Part shown: positions 1 to 6,657 of the stretch, in pieces
Position numbering within the stretch: position 1 is the first letter of the stretch
How the letters are laid out: each line of letters begins with the position of its first letter
Source of the DNA: Galactobacter sp.
GTDB taxonomy: Bacteria; Actinomycetota; Actinomycetes; Actinomycetales; Micrococcaceae
NCBI RefSeq assembly: GCF_022712295.1
Contig: NZ_JALAGT010000113.1
Coordinates: 1 to 17,630 of the forward strand
Reading direction: 5' to 3'
Length of the DNA stretch: 17,630 nt
Translations under genes and position numbers: made by a program
The notes under the pieces: generated by a model
What the model saw: only the letters and a program-made list of their open reading frames with translations
What the model was told of the DNA's origin: nothing
The model's database searches: none

Positions 1-296
1 CTCGGGCTTTGGCTGGCGGTCGGCGGTGGTGGGGGGGGTTTCCGACCATCGGCTCGTAAACCCACCCCTCAACGCATCTGACAGAGATCACGAAGCGTCC
101 GCAAGAATCTGAACCCTCGTTGTCACGATTCATCTGTTCTCGACTCTCAATAGATGAGTCGGTCAGCGATGTCTTGTCTCAGTGCTCGTCGGTTCACAGC
201 CATGAGGCATAGTCACACTCAACTGGGGGGTTGGGAGGAGGCTAGCCGAAGGAAGCGTTTCACGAGCGGCGAGTCCGAGAGGTCGCTCATCGCTTA

Positions 297-336
297 AGGG
301 CCGTCACGGCTGCAGGGGTGCAGCCGTGACGGCCCT
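297..336. terminator. Perfect 18-bp hairpin with GGGG loop
   Basis: Bases 297-314 and 319-336 are exact reverse complements around a four-base GGGG loop. The arms are GC-rich (AGGGCCGTCACGGCTGCA on the left). No run of T follows on either strand, so it is not a canonical intrinsic terminator, but actinobacterial terminators often lack the U tract. It could stop transcription in either direction or be a recombination site. No gene ends immediately beside it inside the window. Confidence 0.5.
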
Positions 337-487
337 CCACACGAGATGAGCACGTCGAGTGCTCGTGACGTTCGTGTCTCCCGGAAGCGTCTTCAGCCGC
401 TTCCCAACAAGCCACCCTCCGTCCCCCCGGAAGGTGTGAGGAGGAACGGTGCACATGTCTCGCACCAGACAGGGTTTCTTCTCTGCA

Positions 488-536
488 GGACTACCCGGAT
501 CTCCTTTTCCCCTTAAGCAGGTAATCCGGGTAGTCC
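488..536. repeat. 13-bp perfect inverted repeat with 23-base spacer
   Basis: The left arm GGACTACCCGGAT (488-500) and right arm ATCCGGGTAGTCC (524-536) are exact reverse complements separated by 23 bases that include a T/C-rich run. The long loop argues against a simple terminator. A regulatory RNA fold, a protein-binding site or the relic of a mobile-element end are all possible. I found no third copy elsewhere in the window. Confidence 0.45.
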
Positions 537-762
537 GCCCCCAAGCAGAGGTCAAGGCCTGAACAAGGCACTCAACTGTCGTCGTGAGTTCCACGATCGA
601 ACCCCACGAACGATGGATCATAAAACTAATGTTTATTGAGACGTCTCCAGTCGTCGAGATACCTCGCCGCGAGCCGTTCATGGGATCCCGCGCAGCATCC
701 GCTCTGGCGCTCCTGCTTGCTCTCGCGGAGAAACCACCTCCGTTGGGTGGGAGAATCACTTC

Positions 763-1011
763 ATGCCCGAGTTTGAGCTTCAGCCCCCAACGCAGCGCGG
801 CCGGCGCGGGCCAGACACACCCTGGGGCGCACTGGTCACTGTGCTGCTGGGAACCGCGGGCGCCCTTGTTGCTTTCCTGCCCGCTCCACAGTGGTGTCCC
901 GCGAACGTTTGGACAGCCACGACCTCCACGGGACTTTTCTACGCAGCGTTCCTACTGCTAGTCGCCCAGCCGTATGCCCGCTTCGTCACCAAGTCGCCCG
1001 CCCAGCCGTGA
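763..1011 (+). CDS. Small two-helix membrane protein, coupled to DUF1275 gene
   Basis: Hypothetical protein of 82 residues. After a charged N-terminus (EFELQPPTQRGRRG) there are two hydrophobic stretches, roughly residues 24-42 and 53-68, so two membrane segments are likely. A GGGAG about nine bases before the ATG is a reasonable ribosome site. Its TGA overlaps the GTG start of the DUF1275 gene (GTGA at 1008-1011), the usual sign of translational coupling, and this is the best evidence that the frame is real. The function is unknown; I infer only that it is made together with, and may work beside, the downstream membrane protein. A competing frame at 584-961 has no such support. Confidence 0.6.
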   Translation: MPEFELQPPTQRGRRGPDTPWGALVTVLLGTAGALVAFLPAPQWCPANVWTATTSTGLFYAAFLLLVAQPYARFVTKSPAQP

Positions 1012-1670
1012 GGACAGTTCCCCGCGTCGCCTTTGCCGGGTCTGTGGCGTTAGCTCTCCTGGCAGGGTTTGTTGACGCCATCGGCTTCGTCCTTTCCGGA
1101 GGGCTGTTCGTTTCGTTCATGAGCGGCAACTCCACCCAAAGTGGAGTCGAATTCATGACAGGCGCCACTCTCAAGGGGGCTGTCGCCATCACGCTCGTGA
1201 TTGGGTTCCTGAGCGGCGTAGTTCTAGCGCAAGCCTCGAAACGGCTCCTCCCCCGACTCGGCCTCTCCCTGCGAGTTGCGGGGCTTGGCGTAGCGTTGCT
1301 AGCCGCCGCCGGGCCGGTACTGGCCTGGCCGGCGCCAGGCTTTGCCCTGGCAGGGGTAGCTTCCGTCATGGGCGCCATGAATACTCTTTTCGTCGATGAC
1401 GGCCGCGCGCGCCTAGCCATCACGTACGCCACCGGCACCCTCGTCAGCCTCGGGCTTGCCATCGCGGCCAAAGCCACGAAGCAAGCTGCAGCCTCATGGA
1501 AGCGACCGCTGGCGATGTGGGTTGCTCTCACGCTCGGCGCAGGCATAGGAGCCGTGGCCGTTTCACTGCTCGGCCCAGGGTCACTCCTGGTCGCGGCGCT
1601 GGTCCTTATCCTCATCGGCGGCACTGCGCATGCCTACTCACGATGGCGGCCACGCCCCAGCGCGTCATAA
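1008..1670 (+). CDS. DUF1275 (YoaK-family) membrane protein
   Basis: A 220-residue polytopic membrane protein. The N-terminal block with FVDAIGF and then FVSFMSGNST is the hallmark of the DUF1275/YoaK family, and about six hydrophobic helices follow, ending in a short basic tail. The family is widespread in bacteria and its biochemical role is not established. The open frame extends back to 891, but I chose the GTG at 1008 because it overlaps the stop of the preceding small gene (GTGA) and gives the usual family length of about 220 residues. The last 259 bases plus 22 bases after the stop recur at 12458-12738 as a diverged direct repeat, so this is the intact parent-like copy of a partly duplicated gene. 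Confidence 0.85.
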   Translation: MRTVPRVAFAGSVALALLAGFVDAIGFVLSGGLFVSFMSGNSTQSGVEFMTGATLKGAVAITLVIGFLSGVVLAQASKRLLPRLGLSLRVAGLGVALLAAAGPVLAWPAPGFALAGVASVMGAMNTLFVDDGRARLAITYATGTLVSLGLAIAAKATKQAAASWKRPLAMWVALTLGAGIGAVAVSLLGPGSLLVAALVLILIGGTAHAYSRWRPRPSAS

Positions 1671-1692
1671 ATCTGTTGTTTCACGAGACAGC
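1412..1692 (+). repeat. Direct repeat copy A (3' end of the DUF1275 gene)
   Basis: This 281-base segment, from inside the DUF1275 gene to 22 bases past its stop, matches 12458-12738 without any gap. I count 19 mismatches by eye, about 93 % identity. Many changes are third-position, but several alter the protein (for example Met to Thr, Val to Met, Leu to Pro). Similarity stops abruptly at both ends. The offset between copies is exactly 11,046 bases. Confidence 0.95.
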
Positions 1693-1877
1693 AGCTTCTC
1701 CTTCGTCCACACACCCTCTTTCGAACGTCACCGGTAGCTGCTCGCGGATTGCTGGTCGAGAGATGAACGGTGCTCGACGTGGAGGCACACCTATTTCCAC
1801 CCACAGTGTTTGGAATGGCACGATGTCTTCGCCACTCTTTCATTCGAGGGTGTGCCCCGTCATCGAAAGGCACTACC

Positions 1878-4800
1878 GTGCGCTCCCATCCCGTGAGAAG
1901 CCTGCTCTCCTCCATAACCGCGCTAGCCCTCGCGGCCGGTCTCGGGCTGACCATGGCCCCGTCCGCGTCCGCCGCCACGGTCGACGGCGCCACTGCCAAG
2001 GGGCGCGCCACGGGCAGCGGCAAATGGGGCTACGTTGGCCAGTTTGGGCAACTCAACGTGACCTCCAAGGCCTCGGCCGGGCAGTTCGCGCTCCCGTACG
2101 CGATCGACGTCAACGGCGAGACCCTCTCGGTCACCGACTCCGGGCTGGCGTCCTGGGAAAACGGCAACAAGGCCGCGGGGCACACCGTCCAGACCTTCAC
2201 CCACACGGCGGAGCCGGGGTCGGCTGGGCACGGCGACTACCTGGGCAACGGGCAGTACAACATCGTCAATACCAAAAGCTCGGTGGCGGACCCGGCCGAT
2301 CTCGTCGAGCCACTCGCGCTCAAGGCCCTCCCCGAGAGCAGTCCACGCGGCCCCCGCGGCGTCGACCTCAAGGCCGACGGCACGCTGAGCTACGGCGTCT
2401 ACGAGGCCGGAACGCCCGCGTCAAACCCCTCCATCTACACCTTCGCCAACGCCACGCTGCAGACCCAGCTCGCGGAGACCGGAACTTCAGTATGGCGCGA
2501 ACCCAACTACACGGCTGGCAGTGTTCAGCTCGATAGCGACAGTGCGGGGAACACCTACACGGCGGTCAGCACAGGCGTGACGATCAACGCCCCCGACGGC
2601 ACCTTCCTGAGCTCGATGGGTGGCTACTTCGACGCGGACGGCGTTGACCTGCTCTCCACAATCTCGTGGGCCACTCGCGCCACGAGCGTGCCCCTGGTCA
2701 ACAACAACCCGCAGTTCATCGGCGAGGTCTACGGCCTCTCCGTGGTGGACCAAGGCGACAAAGTTGCCGTTTATGTCGGCGAAGCCGGCAGCTACTACCA
2801 GCCGGATCCTTCAATCCATTTCCCGAACGGCACCGGTACGGCCCAGAACCTCAACAGGGGAAGCATCACCAAGTTCCTCGTAAGCAAGAGCGGCGGCGTC
2901 AAGAACGATCGCTGGAACCCCGCCGGATGGAAGTGGACCCTCGATACCTCCTTCGGCAACGGCGGCGTGTTCTACCCCGGCGGTGACACTCTGACTTCGT
3001 TCTTCGGACGCTATTTCTTCGTGGGCCAGACCGTCTTTGGCCTCGAAGCCGATACCAGGAGCAACACGCTCTACTACGCACTCAACGGAGCTACGACGTT
3101 GCCCGCGATGGGCGCCCTCGATCTGAGCACCGGCAGGCCCAAGACGGCTCCCGGTCCTGTCAACACGCCAAGCACCCAACAGGACTCCTCCCTCAGCTAC
3201 GTGCGTGGCCTCGCGGTCGACGATCGCGGCCTCGTCTACGCCACGAGCCAGAACACCACAAGCCTGAGCAACAGCCGCGCGATCGTGCAGATCTTTGGCA
3301 AGACCCCGAGCTCCATCGAGGGCACCGCCGAAGCAACCCCGTCCCTCACGAACGCCGTCCTCTCCTGGGACGAATCCGCCGTGGGATACCAGCAGCCGGA
3401 CCTCCTCGACTACACAGTGAAGTACCGCAAGGTCGGAACCACGGCGTGGGAGACCGCCACCCCGGACACGACCACCGCGACCTCTACAAGCACGCAGCGC
3501 ACCCTACACGGCCTGCAGTCCGCCACGGCCTACGAGGCAGTAATCACCCCGTGGAACGAAGCCGGCTCCGGCGACCCGGCATACGTCACCTTCGCCACCG
3601 AGCAGGAAACCCCGGAACTCAGCCTCGTCAAGACTGGCAACGGCGCGGCGGCACCGACCAACGCCGACGCCGTCACGGTGGCAGCCGGGTCAGCCGTGTC
3701 CTTCGCCTACACCGTCACCAATACCGGCAACGTAACCCTGAGCGGTGTGAGCGTTGCCGATGACCAGATCGCCGTGCTCACGGCACCGGCCGGCTTCGAC
3801 GGCACGCTCGCACCCCATGCCTCCGTGACCTTCACGGCCACCGGGCCGGTGGCCGCCGGCGCCTACAAGAACACAGCCACAGCCACAAGCAAGGAAGGCG
3901 CCTCCGCGAGCGCCGTGTGGCACGGCTTCGGCGCCACGCAAGGGCTCAGCATCGCCAAGAAGGGCGCCGGCGCGATCGCCACGACCGAGGACACCGCGCT
4001 ACAGCTGCCCGCCGGCAGCACCGTCGACTTCGAGTACATCGTCACCAACCTCGGCAACGTCCCCGCCACCGGCGTGACTGTGAGCGATAACAAGATCGCC
4101 GAACTCACCGCGCCGGCTGGCTTCGACGGCACACTCGCCCCACAGGCCTCCGTCACCTTCACAGCAAGCGGCCCGATCGACACCGGCGCCTACAAGAACA
4201 CAGCCACCGCCACCGCCGAGGGCACGTCCGAGGCCACCACGCAGTGGAACGCCGTCGGCACCACGGCCAAGCTCAGCCTCGTGAAGCGGGGCAACGGCCT
4301 CGAGGCGCCCACTAGCGCCGAGGCCCTGCACGTAAGCGCCGGCAGCCAAGTCGACTTCAGCTACGTCGTCACCAACACGGGCACCGCCACTCTGCACGGC
4401 GTGAGCGTGAGCGACGACAAGGTCTCCTTGCTCACCGCGCCGGCCGGCTTCGACGGCACACTCGCGCCCCAGGCGTCCGTCGCCTTCACAGCGAGCGGCC
4501 CCGTGGCCGCCGGTACCTACAAGAACACGGCCACAGCCACGAGCAAGGAAGGCGCGTCCGCGAGCGCCGTGTGGCACGGCTTCGGCGAGCAAAAGCCCAC
4601 CGTCCCGCCCACGGTGAAGCCGACGCCCTCCGCCTCATCCAGCCCCACGCCGAGCAAGCCGACACCCTCGGGTTCCCCCACGTCGTCGGGCACTCCGACC
4701 GCCGCGTCCAGCGGGCAGCCGCCCGCACTGAGCACGGATCCGACCTCCCCCAGCTCCGAGACGCTCCCGGAGACGGGAGCCAACGGCTCGGCCCTCACAG

Positions 4801-4883
4801 ACGTGCTGTGGGTCGCGGGTGTAGTGGGGCTCGCCGGCGCGGGTCTCGTTCTCATGACGCGTCAGCGCCGCAAGCACGGATAG
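1878..4883 (+). CDS. LPxTG cell-wall-anchored surface protein with three DUF11-like repeats
   Basis: A 1001-residue secreted protein. Residues 1-32 form a signal peptide (basic start, hydrophobic core, cleavage after PSASA). Residues 33 to about 470 form a repeated beta-rich region with short DxxGxxY-type motifs suggesting a propeller-like fold. A fibronectin-III-like domain follows (about 475-575), then three 109-residue DUF11-type repeats (581-907), a Pro/Thr/Ser wall-spanning linker and a sortase signal: LPETG at 963-967, a hydrophobic helix and the tail RQRRKHG. It is probably an adhesin or surface structural protein linked to peptidoglycan by a housekeeping sortase not encoded here. I chose the GTG at 1878, preceded by GAAAGG, because it places the signal peptide at the N-terminus; the frame is open from 1770. 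The gene ends at a strong terminator and appears monocistronic. Confidence 0.9.
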   Translation: MRSHPVRSLLSSITALALAAGLGLTMAPSASAATVDGATAKGRATGSGKWGYVGQFGQLNVTSKASAGQFALPYAIDVNGETLSVTDSGLASWENGNKAAGHTVQTFTHTAEPGSAGHGDYLGNGQYNIVNTKSSVADPADLVEPLALKALPESSPRGPRGVDLKADGTLSYGVYEAGTPASNPSIYTFANATLQTQLAETGTSVWREPNYTAGSVQLDSDSAGNTYTAVSTGVTINAPDGTFLSSMGGYFDADGVDLLSTISWATRATSVPLVNNNPQFIGEVYGLSVVDQGDKVAVYVGEAGSYYQPDPSIHFPNGTGTAQNLNRGSITKFLVSKSGGVKNDRWNPAGWKWTLDTSFGNGGVFYPGGDTLTSFFGRYFFVGQTVFGLEADTRSNTLYYALNGATTLPAMGALDLSTGRPKTAPGPVNTPSTQQDSSLSYVRGLAVDDRGLVYATSQNTTSLSNSRAIVQIFGKTPSSIEGTAEATPSLTNAVLSWDESAVGYQQPDLLDYTVKYRKVGTTAWETATPDTTTATSTSTQRTLHGLQSATAYEAVITPWNEAGSGDPAYVTFATEQETPELSLVKTGNGAAAPTNADAVTVAAGSAVSFAYTVTNTGNVTLSGVSVADDQIAVLTAPAGFDGTLAPHASVTFTATGPVAAGAYKNTATATSKEGASASAVWHGFGATQGLSIAKKGAGAIATTEDTALQLPAGSTVDFEYIVTNLGNVPATGVTVSDNKIAELTAPAGFDGTLAPQASVTFTASGPIDTGAYKNTATATAEGTSEATTQWNAVGTTAKLSLVKRGNGLEAPTSAEALHVSAGSQVDFSYVVTNTGTATLHGVSVSDDKVSLLTAPAGFDGTLAPQASVAFTASGPVAAGTYKNTATATSKEGASASAVWHGFGEQKPTVPPTVKPTPSASSSPTPSKPTPSGSPTSSGTPTAASSGQPPALSTDPTSPSSETLPETGANGSALTDVLWVAGVVGLAGAGLVLMTRQRRKHG
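3618..4598 (+). repeat. Three tandem 327-bp repeats inside the surface-protein gene
   Basis: Repeat units begin at 3618, 3945 and 4272 with the related motif LSLVKxGNG / LSIAKKGAG, exactly 327 bases (109 codons) apart. Each unit carries the motif LTAPAGFDGTLAP and ends near YKNTATAT. Units 1 and 3 share the same ending (SKEGASASAVWHGFG) with nearly identical DNA, whereas unit 2 ends differently. This points to gene conversion or unequal exchange between units. Each unit is a DUF11-like immunoglobulin-type domain that extends the protein away from the wall. Confidence 0.9.
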
Positions 4884-5031
4884 CCCGAGCTCTCAAAAGC
4901 TGACACGCCCAGCCCGCCAAAAGCACACCAGCAACAAGGCCAAACTCTTCCAGACCATTCTCTGAACGAGCGTTCGACAAAGAAGGAGAACGCACTCCTC
5001 GGCCGAGTCGCCAAGGCTGAACAATCGCAAC

Positions 5032-5064
5032 GAGCGCCCCTTGGAAACAAGGGGCGCTCTTTGT
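5032..5064 (+). terminator. Rho-independent terminator after the LPxTG gene
   Basis: GAGCGCCCCTTG (5032-5043) and CAAGGGGCGCTC (5048-5059) form a perfect 12-bp stem around a GAAA tetraloop, followed directly by TTTGTT. It lies about 150 bases after the surface-protein stop and insulates that gene from ohrR. Confidence 0.93.
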
Positions 5065-5237
5065 TGCAGACCGCCACCGACGCACACCTCACTACAGCCA
5101 TGGGACGCGCACCCTAGCGGCGTCCGGGCTCCGACTGGACGAATCGGCTCCTATTGAGCTCAACCAGGCCGACGGGTTTTGAGCATCCACGGTTCAGCCC
5201 GTGCTCCTCGAGTTCGCGGACTGCAGTGGGTGGCACC

Positions 5238-5275
5238 GGCACACCAGTATGTTGCATGCAACATACTGGTGTGCC
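5238..5275. promoter_or_regulatory. 38-bp perfect palindrome, probable OhrR operator
   Basis: Bases 5238-5256 and 5257-5275 are exact reverse complements with no spacer; the core is TATGTTGCATGCAACATA. It ends 11 bases before the GTG I assign as the ohrR start. MarR-family peroxide regulators such as OhrR bind inverted repeats beside their own gene, so an autoregulatory operator is the natural reading. The perfect symmetry over 38 bases is longer than a single MarR dimer site normally needs. Confidence 0.85.
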
Positions 5276-5287
5276 ATATTTATCCTG
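5252..5287 (+). promoter_or_regulatory. Candidate leaderless promoter of ohrR
   Basis: TTGCAT (5252-5257) and CATATT (5275-5280) are separated by 17 bases and would start transcription near 5287, which is the GTG. There is no Shine-Dalgarno sequence before that GTG, as expected for a leaderless message. The -35 match to consensus is weak. If correct, the -35 and spacer lie inside the 38-bp palindrome, so bound OhrR would block RNA polymerase directly. Confidence 0.4.
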
Positions 5288-5736
5288 TGAGCGACGCTAA
5301 CTTCTCCGTAGACCGAGCCGTGTGCTTCTCCCTCTACTCGGCCACCAACACCATGCTGGCCACCTACCGCGCGTTGCTTGCACCGTTCGGTCTGACCTAC
5401 CAGCAGTACCTGGTGATCCAACTTCTCTCCGAAGAAAAGGCAATGACCGTCGGCGCGCTAGCCGACCGGCTTGTCCTGGAAGCGTCTGCGGCTTCCGGGC
5501 TGGTGCGACGCCTAGTTGAGGCGGGCATCTTGACCAAGGACCGCGGGGCGCACGACCAGCGCGTGGTCACAGTTGTTCTTACAGAACGCGGGTTGCAGCT
5601 CGAGTCCGAGCTCACCTCGGTGGCTCCCTGCTTTGCTGCCAGCACGGGGCTAAGCATCGATGCCGCCGACCTGCTCATCGAAGAACTCACCACCTTGCGT
5701 GGGTCACTCGAGGACGCACGCCTCATCCACGACTAG
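5287..5736 (+). CDS. ohrR: OhrR, organic-hydroperoxide-sensing MarR-family repressor
   Basis: A 149-residue winged-helix regulator. The N-terminal block CFSLYSATNTM followed by YRALLAPFGLTYQQYLV is characteristic of OhrR; Cys13 matches the peroxide-sensing cysteine that is oxidised by organic hydroperoxides to release DNA. A second cysteine (Cys115) in the C-terminal helices could pair with it, as in the two-cysteine OhrR class of Xanthomonas. The recognition helix region is around LVLEASAASGLVRRL and the wing around DRGAHDQRVVTV. The frame is open from 5179, but the upstream part would translate the palindromic operator, so I place the start at the GTG of 5287. The gene lies 54 bases before ohr in the same direction, so both are probably co-transcribed and repressed by this protein. 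Confidence 0.88.
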   Translation: MSDANFSVDRAVCFSLYSATNTMLATYRALLAPFGLTYQQYLVIQLLSEEKAMTVGALADRLVLEASAASGLVRRLVEAGILTKDRGAHDQRVVTVVLTERGLQLESELTSVAPCFAASTGLSIDAADLLIEELTTLRGSLEDARLIHD

Positions 5737-5790
5737 CCGCACCACGCATTCATGGCCTGGCTCGCCAACACCATCGAAAGGAACCTCCAA

Positions 5791-6213
5791 ATGCAGACCC
5801 TCTACACCACCGAAGCCCTCGCTACTGGCGCTGGACGAGACGGACACGTCTCAATTTTCGAGTCACCACTCGAGTTCGACCTGGCCATCCCAGTCGCCAT
5901 GGGCGGTAGCGGCAAGGGCTCCAACCCCGAGCAGCTATTCGCCGCCGGATATGCCGCCTGCTTCCATTCGGCCCTCCAGATGGTGGCTCGCCAGCAGAAG
6001 GTGCGTATCGAAGGCTCCAGCGTGGGTGCGGCAGTCAGTATCGGCTCCACCAACACCGGTGGCTTTGAACTGGCTGTGCGTCTCGAGGTTGTCATTCCCG
6101 ATCTGGATCACGAGAGCGCAGTCGCACTCGCGAACGCCGCCCACAACGTTTGCCCCTACTCCAATGCAACACGGGGCAACATCGACGTCACCGTCTCGGT
6201 CTCCGACGACTGA
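5791..6213 (+). CDS. ohr: Ohr, organic hydroperoxide resistance peroxidase
   Basis: A 140-residue OsmC/Ohr-family thiol peroxidase that reduces organic and fatty-acid hydroperoxides in the cytoplasm, usually with lipoylated proteins as reductant. The two catalytic cysteines are visible in their family contexts: Cys57 in AAGYAACFHSAL and Cys121 in NVCPYSNATRGN. The Arg/Glu pair that orients the substrate is probably Arg16 and Glu47 (NPEQLF). The length is normal for the family. The ATG at 5791 is preceded by GAAAGGA at good spacing; the in-frame ATG at 5752 would add 13 residues with no family support. The gene follows ohrR by 54 bases, the usual arrangement, and its expression is expected to rise when OhrR is oxidised. 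Confidence 0.93.
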   Translation: MQTLYTTEALATGAGRDGHVSIFESPLEFDLAIPVAMGGSGKGSNPEQLFAAGYAACFHSALQMVARQQKVRIEGSSVGAAVSIGSTNTGGFELAVRLEVVIPDLDHESAVALANAAHNVCPYSNATRGNIDVTVSVSDD

Positions 6214-6237
6214 CATGAACTGATTCACACTGACCCC

Positions 6238-6350
6238 CTAGGCTTTGGATTCAGCGGTTCCCTCGAACACGAGTTGGACGAGGGACCGCATGCTGTCGGG
6301 CAAAGACCGCGACACGGCTCGTAGCTGGCCGCCCGCTGTCTCCTTTCCGT
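6238..6350 (-). pseudogene. Possible C-terminal gene remnant, family not recognised
   Basis: Read on the minus strand, a frame ending at a TAG (6240-6238) gives a protein-like tail including LRAVSRSLPDSMRSLVQLVF with a plausible amphipathic pattern. No start or ribosome site is evident, and the terminator at 6373-6409 lies just upstream. It may be the severed end of a gene, or chance. The rest of the 6214-6372 interval shows nothing else. Confidence 0.2.
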
Positions 6351-6372
6351 TCGTTCGTCGCCCGCGGCGAGG

Positions 6373-6409
6373 AAAAAGGGGGTGTCGCGGCGGACGCCGC
6401 AACACCCCC
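6373..6409 (-). terminator. Intrinsic terminator for the minus-strand genes
   Basis: On the minus strand the arms 6409-6395 and 6392-6378 form a 15-bp stem with one G-U wobble and a three-base loop, followed directly by five T (6377-6373). The same sequence read on the plus strand has a C-A mismatch instead of the wobble and no T run, so the orientation is clear. It sits 24 bases beyond the stop of the alcohol dehydrogenase remnant and now probably ends the glycosyltransferase transcript. Confidence 0.85.
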
Positions 6410-6432
6410 CCGGAGGGGTCCTCGTGGAGAAA

Positions 6433-6657
6433 TCAGGGCATGGTCAGGACGGCCTTGACCGCCTTGCCAGAGCCGGTGTCGGCGATCGCCTGCTCGATCT
6501 GCTCAAACGGGTACGTCTTGACCAGCTTGTCGAACGGGAAGGCACCCGCCTGGTAGAGCGCGACTAGCTGGGGGATGAAGTTCTGCGGAATCGCATCGCC
6601 CTCCACGGCCCCGATGACCGTCTTGCCCGCGGCGGAAATCAGCCCGGATGACGACGT
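6433..6657 (-). pseudogene. C-terminal stub of a zinc-type alcohol dehydrogenase
   Basis: The minus strand encodes GKTVIGAVEGDAIPQNFIP, then FPFDKLVKTYPFEQIEQAIA and GKAVKAVLTMP before a TGA. This is the typical last fifth of an NAD(P)-dependent medium-chain (aryl/benzyl-type) alcohol dehydrogenase of about 360-370 residues. The catalytic zinc-binding and Rossmann parts are missing; homology starts around 6640 and the sequence upstream is the end of the glycosyltransferase gene. The open frame runs on to 6825 only antisense or out of frame to that gene, with a composition unlike a dehydrogenase. It marks an insertion or deletion junction at about 6640-6660, with the original terminator kept downstream. 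Confidence 0.8.

Larger units (their letters stand above)
1..762. other. Stretch without a recognised gene, holding two perfect inverted repeats
   Basis: No reading frame here resembles a protein family I know. A minus-strand frame can be read from an ATG at 133 out of the left edge of the window, and a 151-codon minus-strand frame covers 304-759, but neither has a convincing ribosome site or recognisable motif. The region is less GC-rich in places (for example 620-645) than the genes that follow. What stands out are two perfect inverted repeats, at 297-336 and 488-536, listed separately. A promoter for the 763-1670 operon should lie in the last 150 bases, but I cannot place it with confidence. 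Confidence 0.5.

Noticed and set aside
584..961. 125-codon plus-strand frame overlapping the small membrane protein
   Set aside because: There is no ribosome site or coupling, and it conflicts with the frame that overlaps the DUF1275 start.
1496..2536. 346-codon plus-strand frame across the DUF1275 end and the surface-protein start
   Set aside because: It overlaps two well-supported genes in another frame and has an arginine-rich, low-complexity composition.
3999..4592. Minus-strand frame of 197 codons in the repeat region
   Set aside because: Its apparent internal repeats merely mirror the 327-bp repeats of the surface-protein gene on the other strand.
4852..5101. Overlapping short minus-strand frames between the LPxTG gene and ohrR
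   Set aside because: They run through the terminator hairpin, have no ribosome site and no protein-like composition.
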